This document shows, piece after piece, positions 1 through 5,030 of a stretch of DNA of 6,183 bases. This DNA comes from JBLHUT01 sp047629975 (GTDB lineage: Bacteria > Pseudomonadota > Alphaproteobacteria > Rhodobacterales > Rhodobacteraceae). The position numbers and the translations under genes were made by a program. How positions within the stretch are numbered: the first letter of the stretch is position 1; each line of letters opens with the position of its first letter. The stretch is taken from the NCBI GenBank assembly GCA_047629975.1, contig JBLHUT010000214.1, forward strand, positions 1 to 6,183, read 5' to 3'. The notes below the pieces were generated by a model that made no database searches, had not been told where the DNA came from, and saw nothing but the letters and a program-made list of their open reading frames with translations.

Positions 1-39
1 GCAATCGCTCTCGCCGCAGCCGTTATCTTCTGGTTATGA
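1..39 (+). CDS. C-terminal end of an unidentified, probably membrane-associated protein (partial)
   Basis: Frame 1 of the plus strand is open from the window edge and ends at TGA 37-39. It gives the twelve residues AIALAAAVIFWL. This is a strongly hydrophobic tail of the kind that ends a membrane protein, and a terminator follows on the same strand at 164-188. Only twelve codons are visible, so neither the family nor the reality of the gene can be settled here. A chance open stretch is the alternative. If real, it is the only protein gene on the plus strand in this window and converges on the minus-strand genes. Confidence 0.4.
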   Translation, partial: AIALAAAVIFWL

Positions 40-44
40 GTCCT

Positions 45-121
45 GACCCTAGGGTCCGACATTTTCTATCAGCCCACGGGGAACGGACCGCAAGGTTGCC
101 GTTGACACAGACCATCAACGG
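45..121. repeat. Cluster of short inverted repeats between a stop codon and a terminator
   Basis: Three inverted repeats can be read by eye. A perfect 12-bp palindrome GACCCTAGGGTC lies at 45-56. GGTCCG (53-58) pairs with CGGACC (84-89). CCGTTG (99-104) pairs with CAACGG (116-121) across an 11-nt loop. The first two overlap and cannot form together. None has a T-tract, so none is a terminator by itself. They lie 6 bp after the plus-strand stop and upstream of the terminator at 164-188, so they could be 3' UTR structure or the body of a small RNA. Short stems of this size also occur by chance. Confidence 0.35.
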
Positions 122-163
122 ATAGTCCCAAACTCACCCGTCATTCGCCGCCCATCAAAATTG

Positions 164-188
164 CCCCGATCAAGACGGGGTTTCTTTT
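164..188 (+). terminator. Rho-independent terminator, plus strand
   Basis: CCCCG (164-168) and CGGGG (176-180) form a 5-bp all-GC stem with a 7-nt loop. The T-rich tract TTTCTTTT follows directly at 181-188. In the opposite direction the stem is followed only by CAATTTT, so plus-strand termination is favoured. It lies 124 bp after the partial gene ending at 39. It may end that transcript or a small RNA made in between. Confidence 0.65.
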
Positions 189-279
189 GTGTGCGCCACC
201 GTCACCAGTTCAGACCGATGTTTGCGATTGGCGATGATAGACTGCTGTAAGGAAGGATAGCCCGTCAAATACCTATGCC

Positions 280-302
280 GCGCGATTGGGGCCATATCGC
301 GC
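280..302. repeat. GC-rich 7-bp inverted repeat, possible weak terminator
   Basis: GCGCGAT (280-286) and ATCGCGC (296-302) are perfect complements across a 9-nt loop. On the plus strand CG and four T follow (305-308), which resembles a weak intrinsic terminator but with a short T-run set off from the stem. No transcript is known to reach it from the left, because a better terminator precedes it. I call it an inverted repeat and leave its function open. Confidence 0.4.
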
Positions 303-491
303 CGTTTTCGTGCAAGGAAGGTTTGACCGAAACCTGATTGTGTAATCATCAAGGCCAGCGCAGCGGCACACTGTGTCCGGGTCCGATATCACACCATCCA
401 ACCCCAAGCACACTGCAATTACACGGAGCTTACAGGGTCACGCGGGGCTATGAGATGTGGCGGTGTATTCGGGACAAGCCCCTGACACGAT

Positions 492-601
492 CGGGCGTCC
501 CAACGGGCATCACCGCTCTGGCCACCAAAAAAGCACAATCAAAACCATAAACAAGGGTGGCGGATAGGTGCGAAAGACACCGATTCTTTACGGGCGTCCC
601 A
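492..601. repeat. 11-bp direct repeat pair in the gene-free stretch
   Basis: CGGGCGTCCCA occurs at 492-502 and again at 591-601, 99 bp apart in the same orientation. Each copy is preceded within 15 bp by a similar word: GACACGAT before the first and GACACCGAT before the second. This suggests a decayed longer repeat rather than a lone 11-mer. No mobile-element ends or open reading frame are linked to it. Confidence 0.4.
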
Positions 602-669
602 CGATATGGTCCCGTCAATGTTTTCCGGGAATGTTCAGAGCGGTAAGCGATTGTTATTAATCGGGTATT

Positions 670-746
<77 letters not shown>

Positions 747-755
747 TTGCGACGG

Positions 756-784
756 GCTATAGCCTTTTGCAAATCCTGCTGCAA
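756..784 (-). promoter_or_regulatory. Candidate sigma70-type promoter for the tRNA-Arg gene
   Basis: Read on the minus strand, TTGCAG (784-779) resembles a -35 box and TATAGC (761-756) a -10 box, with a spacer of exactly 17 bp. The tRNA begins 9 nt after the -10 box, so transcription would start one or two bases before the mature 5' end. The bases just after the -10 box (CCGTCGC) are GC-rich, as in stringently controlled stable-RNA promoters. Regulation of that kind is inference. The site fits in the 45-bp gap between the tRNA and the end of the gene at 792. Confidence 0.55.
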
Positions 785-791
785 TGCGAAA

Positions 792-1682
792 TCATCGCGA
801 ACCCGCATCAAGTAACGTTATGCCCTCCAGTTGCGAAAGCGCCTCGCAATCACGCCCGTAGCGCGCCTCCAGAATCTTTCGGTCCGCGTCACTCCACGGC
901 ATCGGCGCAGGAAATGCCCCGGATTTGGGATAGTTCGCCATAATCGCCTCGACCTCGGCGGGGTCAGGCGCGACGTTACTGTCAAGGTTACGCTGGCATA
1001 TCTCGGTCAGGGCGCGCGCCGACAGCCCCACACGCACAGGGCTTTGGAGGGTCTTGAACTCCAGCACGGTATCACGCGGCTGATGCAAGGCGCACGCCAC
1101 AAGTTGCGGCAAAAGCACCCTGTAATCCTCGTATCGCCAGACAACCAGCGCGGCCTGCGGCGCGGCTTTGCGGATGGCGGTGATGACCGTCAACCACGAA
1201 ATATCACTTGCCTGCGCCCCTTCCAGATACGCCTCGAAGGAGCGGTAGGGATTGGAGCGCAACGCCTCGCTCCAACTGGCCGCCGAGAAGGTCGCAGGGT
1301 TGCGGATTGCAAGCATCAACGTGACGTCAAGCCCCTCGAACATCCGCGCGGCGCGCCCAACACGACGGGCCGCGCGCGGGTACATTGCCCCATTCTGGAA
1401 CAGCCGGCTCGGGGTGCCCAAAATGTTTTCATCCATCACCAACAACCGGGACCATTTACCCGCCAAGCCCCTTGCCTGCCTGGATATCCCGGCCGGAACA
1501 GGCTTGTCATCCTTGATGTCGGAAATCCGTTTCACCAGTTCGGCACGCAAGATACCTTTGCGAGGGGCGGCAACGCCACAAGACTTTCGCAGCTCGTTAT
1601 TGCCGTGAATCACCCCACCAAAATGCGTCGAAGCCGTTTTATGCGCCCCGAGATGCAAGATCACCTGCTTGAGATTATCCAA
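792..1682 (-). CDS. Sulfotransferase-like P-loop protein, downstream paralogue (296 aa)
   Basis: Probable PAPS-dependent sulfotransferase or a related P-loop transferase; the substrate is unknown. LHLGAHKTASTHF (residues 9-21) matches the 5'-phosphosulfate loop of sulfotransferases, with K15 the expected key lysine. DENILG (84-89) is shared with the neighbouring copy. LAIRNPATF (124-132) is the start of the 3'-phosphate motif. There R127 is present, but the residue eight positions on, serine in classical sulfotransferases and in the neighbour, is alanine (A135), with serine next to it (S136). No signal peptide or membrane segment is visible, so it is probably cytosolic. The start is TTG at 1682: no ATG precedes the P-loop, AAAGGG lies 9 nt upstream, and the TTG overlaps the stop of the upstream paralogue by 8 bp, suggesting translational coupling. 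GTG at codon 7 is an alternative. The gene itself is secure; the sulfotransferase call is motif-based. Confidence 0.8.
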   Translation of the reverse strand: MDNLKQVILHLGAHKTASTHFGGVIHGNNELRKSCGVAAPRKGILRAELVKRISDIKDDKPVPAGISRQARGLAGKWSRLLVMDENILGTPSRLFQNGAMYPRAARRVGRAARMFEGLDVTLMLAIRNPATFSAASWSEALRSNPYRSFEAYLEGAQASDISWLTVITAIRKAAPQAALVVWRYEDYRVLLPQLVACALHQPRDTVLEFKTLQSPVRVGLSARALTEICQRNLDSNVAPDPAEVEAIMANYPKSGAFPAPMPWSDADRKILEARYGRDCEALSQLEGITLLDAGSR

Positions 1683-2568
1683 GGAAACGCACCCTTTCCA
1701 AACTGGCCAGCACCTTCAGGTCGCGCTGGTATTGTTGGGCAAGCGCTTCTTTTTCCGGCCCAGTCCAAGGATCAGGAGCCGGATTTTCCGTCGATTTCGG
1801 ATAGGCATTTATAAAATCCTCGATCGAGGCCTGCTCGGGGGCCTCGGCATGGCCTTCGCAGAAATCCCGGATCGCCTCGATGGCGCGTTGCGACAAGCCG
1901 GGCCTGACCACCGCCTCCAACGGCAGGATCGGCAGGGGTGCTGCGTCTTGTGGCACATTCAACAGCTGCTTCATCAACTGCGGAACAGTTTCAAGGTACC
2001 GCTCGTAGGTCCAGACCGTCATCCGGCACGTCGGTGCAGCCCGCAGCAAACGGCGCACAAGGCGCGGCCAGCGCAGCGCAGTCAGCGGCGTTTCGTCGAA
2101 ATAGCTGCGAAAATCCATATAGCCGTAAGCGCGCATTGCCTCGCCATAGCTCGACACCACGAACGTCGCAGGGTCACGGATCGCAAGCATCAGCTCCACA
2201 TCCCCCCCCTCCAAAATCGCAAGAGCGCCGCGCAACCGGTGCGCCGCACTCGGATACATCAAACCGTCCTGAAACAGCCGGTTCGGCGTCCCAAGGATAT
2301 TCTCGTCCGACAAAAACAACGCGCCGCGCCCCTCCAACAACTCCGGCAGGGCGCGGTGCTCCGGATTTGGCGCCTCTCCCAGACGTCTGGTAACAAGACT
2401 GCGGATACTCTCTTTTTTCGGGGTGGCCAGATCATAGGCCTCGGTCAACGCGTGGTTTTTGCGCAAAAGCCGGTTAAAATGCGTTGAGGCCGTTTTATGC
2501 GCTCCAAGGTGAAGCCACACTTTGGGCCGCGCCCCGGAACTTGCGGTTTCAACCAACGCATCGGTCAT
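1675..2568 (-). CDS. Sulfotransferase-like P-loop protein, upstream paralogue (297 aa)
   Basis: Paralogue of the next gene, probably a PAPS-dependent sulfotransferase of unknown substrate. LHLGAHKTASTHF (residues 19-31, K25) is the 5'-phosphosulfate loop. SDENILG (87-93) is followed by GTP-x-RLFQ-x-G-x-MYP, which is also in the neighbour. LAIRDPATFVVSS (128-140) fits the 3'-phosphate motif with R131 and S139 at the classical spacing of eight. The C-terminal parts share YPKS and PW patterns near residues 256-268. The protein seems soluble with no signal peptide. The start is ATG 2568, with AAGGGA 9 nt upstream (2578-2583). Its TAA overlaps the TTG start of the next gene, so the two form a two-gene unit. 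It lies 93 bp after sufS in the same direction, so read-through from the suf operon is possible. Roles in modifying a glycan, lipid or small molecule are all open. Confidence 0.82.
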   Translation of the reverse strand: MTDALVETASSGARPKVWLHLGAHKTASTHFNRLLRKNHALTEAYDLATPKKESIRSLVTRRLGEAPNPEHRALPELLEGRGALFLSDENILGTPNRLFQDGLMYPSAAHRLRGALAILEGGDVELMLAIRDPATFVVSSYGEAMRAYGYMDFRSYFDETPLTALRWPRLVRRLLRAAPTCRMTVWTYERYLETVPQLMKQLLNVPQDAAPLPILPLEAVVRPGLSQRAIEAIRDFCEGHAEAPEQASIEDFINAYPKSTENPAPDPWTGPEKEALAQQYQRDLKVLASLERVRFLG

Positions 2569-2581
2569 CTAACTGTATCCC

Positions 2582-2656
2582 TTGCGGCGTTCACGTGATC
2601 CAAAGCGGAGCCAACGATCTGTGCCCCGAATTGTACACGAAACCGCAACGCCGCAA
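2582..2656. repeat. Perfect 10-bp inverted repeat in the sufS-distal gap
   Basis: TTGCGGCGTT (2582-2591) and AACGCCGCAA (2647-2656) are exact complements separated by 55 bp, inside a gap of only 93 bp. In a transcript reading through from sufS, the promoter-proximal arm lies just after the sufS stop. The other arm overlaps by two bases the ribosome binding site AAGGGA (2578-2583) of the next gene. An 8-bp palindrome TCACGTGA (2591-2598) abuts the right arm. This could be an RNA switch, a paired protein site or chance. Confidence 0.45.
2630..2635 (-). promoter_or_regulatory. Candidate -10 box upstream of the sulfotransferase-like pair
   Basis: On the minus strand TACAAT (2635-2630) matches five of six bases of the sigma70 -10 consensus. 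A TTGCGG upstream (2656-2651) could be a poor -35 box but at a 15-bp spacing, which is short. A start near 2623 would give a leader of about 55 nt before ATG 2568. If used, it would separate expression of the two sulfotransferase-like genes from the suf operon. The weak -35 keeps confidence low. Confidence 0.3.
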
Positions 2657-2661
2657 TAAGA

Positions 2662-3882
2662 TTATGCAAACAACTCGTGACAAAGCTCAAGCCCGTCAAC
2701 CAGCCTATCGACATCCTCGGTCGTGTTATACATGGCAAAAGACGCCCGACACGTTGCCGTCAGCCCCAAGTGGTCCATCAAAGGCCCTGCGCAATGCTGC
2801 CCCGCGCGCACAGCTACGCCCTTGCGGTCCAGTACAGTCGAGATGTCATGCGCATGGGCCGCACCCTCAAGCGTGAACGAAAAGATCGCCCCCTTGGTCG
2901 CCGAAGTGCCCTGTACATTGACCCAGTTCAATCCCGCAAGCTTTTGTGCGCAATAGTCCCGCAGCGCCATTTCATGCGCCGCAATCCCGGCCATGCCGGT
3001 CGACATCATGTAGTCAAGCGCCACCCCAAGCCCGATCTGCTGCACGATACCGGGCGTGCCTGCCTCGAACATCATCGGAGGCGTGTTGTAGATCACCTCG
3101 TCCTTGTGGACCTCGCGGATCATATCGCCACCGCCGATAAAGGGGCGCATCTCGGCCATACGCTCGGGACGGATATGAATGGCGCCCGAACCGGACGGCC
3201 CATAAAGCTTGTGCCCTGTGATGGCGTAAAAATCGGCCCCGATGTCTTGCACATCCACCGCCATGTGAACCGATGACTGCGAGCCGTCGACCAACACGGC
3301 GACGCCCTTTTCATGGGCCGCCTGCACGATGGTTTTGACATCCACAACCGTGCCCAGCACGTTGGACATGTGGGTGATCGCAATCAGTTTGGTGCGCGGG
3401 CCAATCGCGTCGATCACCTTTTGCGGGTCCAGATCACCGCGGGCATCCACATCCACCCACTTGATCACGACCCCCTGTCGCTCGCGCAGAAAATGCCACG
3501 GCACGATGTTGGCGTGATGCTCCATGACCGACAGGATAATCTCGTCTCCGGCTGTCAGATTGGGCACCGCCCAGCCGTAAGCCACAAGGTTGATGCCCTC
3601 TGTCGTGCCAGAGTTGAACACGATCTCGTTCTCGTTGGCGGCATTCAAAAACCGCGCAACCGTGCCGCGCACTGCCTCGTATTTGTCAGTCGCAAGGTTG
3701 CTGAGATAGTGCAGGCCACGATGCACATTGGCATATTCATGGGAGTAGGCCTGCGTAATCGCATCAATCACAACCTGCGGCTTTTGTGCCGATGCACCGT
3801 TATCAAGGTACGTCAACGGCTTGCCATTTACCTGGCGGGACAGAATTGGAAAATCGGCCCGAACGGCGTTAACATCAAACAT
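2662..3882 (-). CDS. sufS: SufS, group II cysteine desulfurase
   Basis: PLP enzyme that converts L-cysteine to L-alanine and holds the released sulfur as a persulfide for Fe-S cluster assembly by the SUF machinery in the cytosol. The protein is 406 aa, the length of E. coli SufS. Visible landmarks are NSGTTEGINLV (90-100) for PLP phosphate binding, H122/H123 for ring stacking, D199 and Q202, and ITGHKLYGPSGSG (221-233) with Schiff-base lysine K225. RAGQHCAGPLM (359-369) carries the persulfide cysteine C364, and CRASFAMYNT (378-387) carries the substrate arginine R379. The short RAGQHC loop identifies the SufS class, as opposed to IscS. ATG 3882 is chosen over an in-frame ATG at 3924: it gives the MFDVNAVRADFP start usual for the family, has GGAGA 8 nt upstream, and overlaps the preceding gene's stop by 8 bp (ATGTTTGA). 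The closely related CsdA is a minor alternative; the sufD neighbour favours SufS. Confidence 0.96.
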   Translation of the reverse strand: MFDVNAVRADFPILSRQVNGKPLTYLDNGASAQKPQVVIDAITQAYSHEYANVHRGLHYLSNLATDKYEAVRGTVARFLNAANENEIVFNSGTTEGINLVAYGWAVPNLTAGDEIILSVMEHHANIVPWHFLRERQGVVIKWVDVDARGDLDPQKVIDAIGPRTKLIAITHMSNVLGTVVDVKTIVQAAHEKGVAVLVDGSQSSVHMAVDVQDIGADFYAITGHKLYGPSGSGAIHIRPERMAEMRPFIGGGDMIREVHKDEVIYNTPPMMFEAGTPGIVQQIGLGVALDYMMSTGMAGIAAHEMALRDYCAQKLAGLNWVNVQGTSATKGAIFSFTLEGAAHAHDISTVLDRKGVAVRAGQHCAGPLMDHLGLTATCRASFAMYNTTEDVDRLVDGLELCHELFA

Positions 3883-4516
3883 TTGGGAGATCTCCGATAA
3901 ACGGCTGAAAGATAATAGAGGCAAAGACGGCCATAAAGACGGTAATCACAACGATAGACACGATGATCATCGCCAAAACAGCGCCCGTTTGCGTGAAGCC
4001 GTGAATTTCGCATACGAACATCGTCAACAGATAGAAAAAGAAGAATGCAGTGCCGAAACCGATCAAAAGCGCAAGCAACGGAAAAATCACCGTCGCAACC
4101 GACTGGGCAGTTTGCAACACCACAAGGATGAACTGGAACCACACCACCATGACCAGCGCGGCCTCGAACGTGGCGGTGCCGCCAAAGGCGCGCCCGACGG
4201 TATAAACCGTGAAAACCGTGATCGTCAGCAGCACGCCTTGAAGAAACGTCATCATGAACGGGCTGGTATAAAACGCCGTAATCAGCATCAGCCATTGCGC
4301 GGTCACAGGGTCGGTATCCACCGGCAAGCCGGACACCCCGCCCCCCAGCTGGAACAAAAACTGTTCCAGAAGCACGCTCACCACCACCACCAGCAACAGC
4401 GCCTGCCACAACACCGGCGCTGGCACACCAATGGCGACCAACCGGCGGGCTACACCGCGCGGGTCGATGAATGTCTCCCGGATCAGGACAGGAAGGGAAA
4501 GGTCGCTCTGTGTCAT
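3875..4516 (-). CDS. YIP1-family integral membrane protein in the suf operon (213 aa)
   Basis: Polytopic inner-membrane protein whose composition and layout fit the bacterial YIP1 family; the function is not known. About five hydrophobic segments are visible, near residues 35-57, 86-108, 119-137, 142-168 and 178-203. A GRAFGG turn (108-113) is followed 13 residues later by W126. The same FGG-x13-W spacing occurs in the preceding gene product, so the two are probably related. ATG 4516 is the first good start; its ribosome binding site is weak (AGG about 10 nt upstream). It follows the other YIP1 gene by 25 bp, and its TGA overlaps the sufS ATG by 8 bp, so its translation is likely coupled to sufS. 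The context suggests a membrane role tied to Fe-S cluster assembly, but nothing in the sequence shows metal-binding or catalytic residues. Confidence 0.85.
   Translation of the reverse strand: MTQSDLSLPVLIRETFIDPRGVARRLVAIGVPAPVLWQALLLVVVVSVLLEQFLFQLGGGVSGLPVDTDPVTAQWLMLITAFYTSPFMMTFLQGVLLTITVFTVYTVGRAFGGTATFEAALVMVVWFQFILVVLQTAQSVATVIFPLLALLIGFGTAFFFFYLLTMFVCEIHGFTQTGAVLAMIIVSIVVITVFMAVFASIIFQPFIGDLPNV
3891..3895 (-). promoter_or_regulatory. Ribosome binding site that fixes the sufS start
   Basis: GGAGA on the minus strand lies 8 nt before ATG 3882 and supports that start over the in-frame ATG at 3924. It forms half of a perfect 10-bp palindrome GGAGATCTCC (3886-3895) located inside the end of the preceding coding sequence. 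Confidence 0.65.
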
Positions 4517-4541
4517 GGGAAATCTGCCTGTGGGGCGGCCC

Positions 4542-5027
4542 TCACGGCGCGCGTTCTGCTTCTATTAGCGATATGCTCCAGAGCACCAGAAATGCAAGGG
4601 TGACTATCCCGTCACACACAGTCATCTGGACACCCGGTCCGATAAATCCCGCCACCAACCCGCGCAACAGCATCAAAGGCGATACCGCCAGAAGGGTCCA
4701 GAATAATGCGATGCGCGCACTATACCAGCTGCCCTTGCCACCAAAAAGGCGCGCGATTACGTGGCTCAAACCCGCCAGTCCATAAAGCACCAGCGGCATC
4801 GCAAAAAGCCACGCGATCAAGGTCGCCCCGAGGCGCGCCTCGAAAGGCACCTCGGGGTTCTCGAACGCCTCACGGCTCATCAAAGGCCATTGCGCGACAA
4901 AGATGATCAGGCAGGCCAACATCACATAGGCAATCGCGCGATCTTCGCGCGGGCCAGCGGCCAGTATCCCGCGCAACACCGCACGAGGCGCCCGGTAGGT
5001 ACGCAGGATATCTGAAGTCACCGACAT
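4542..5027 (-). CDS. Short YIP1-like integral membrane protein in the suf operon (161 aa)
   Basis: Small membrane protein with about four hydrophobic segments, near residues 31-49, 66-91, 104-128 and 137-155. ARLFGG (92-97) followed 13 residues later by W110 matches the pattern in the next gene, which supports a shared YIP1-like fold. The N-terminus up to residue 30 is basic and polar (TYRAPRAVLRG) and probably cytoplasmic. ATG 5027 lies 3 bp after the sufD stop, which points to co-transcription and probably coupling; only a weak GAG serves as a ribosome binding site. At 161 aa it is shorter than its 213-aa partner. Function is unknown; it could form a membrane complex with its neighbour. The gene is secure, the family name somewhat less so. 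Confidence 0.82.
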   Translation of the reverse strand: MSVTSDILRTYRAPRAVLRGILAAGPREDRAIAYVMLACLIIFVAQWPLMSREAFENPEVPFEARLGATLIAWLFAMPLVLYGLAGLSHVIARLFGGKGSWYSARIALFWTLLAVSPLMLLRGLVAGFIGPGVQMTVCDGIVTLAFLVLWSISLIEAERAP

Positions 5028-5030
5028 GGA

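Larger units (their letters stand above)
189..669. other. 480-bp stretch with no supportable gene
   Basis: No reading frame here looks like a real protein. The longest are 60 to 78 codons; they overlap each other on both strands, lack a convincing ribosome binding site and resemble no family I know. One minus-strand frame runs from within the tRNA gene, and another stops inside the terminator stem at 164-188. The stretch contains the inverted repeat at 280-302, the 11-bp direct repeat at 492-502 and 591-601, and an 8-bp repeat AAGGAAGG near 249 and 313. It may be plain intergenic DNA, a small-RNA locus or a decayed remnant downstream of the tRNA gene. Confidence 0.6.

Noticed and set aside
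170..352. 60-codon open frame on the minus strand
   Set aside because: It has no recognised family or convincing ribosome binding site, and its stop falls inside the stem of the terminator at 164-188. A decayed gene cannot be ruled out but cannot be supported.
481..491. Possible attachment-site copy of the tRNA 3' end
   Set aside because: CCTGACACGAT matches the tRNA sequence at 677-687 in 10 of 11 bases, but the match does not extend to either side. It is too short for an integrase attachment repeat, and no integrase is present.
831..1814. 327-codon open frame on the plus strand
   Set aside because: It is antisense to the two sulfotransferase-like genes and rich in Arg, His, Gln and Pro, typical of the opposite strand of a GC-rich gene. 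The minus-strand proteins carry clear family motifs.
1669..2487. 272-codon open frame on the plus strand
   Set aside because: It is antisense to the upstream sulfotransferase-like gene and has the same biased composition with no recognisable motif.
3883..3924. Longer sufS start at ATG 3924
   Set aside because: It adds 14 residues not usual in the family and increases the overlap with the preceding gene to 50 bp, while ATG 3882 has a good ribosome binding site and gives the standard 406-residue length.
3821..4603. 260-codon open frame on the plus strand
   Set aside because: It is extremely rich in His, Gln, Arg and Lys, which is what the complement of hydrophobic membrane-protein codons produces. 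It lies opposite the 213-aa YIP1 gene.
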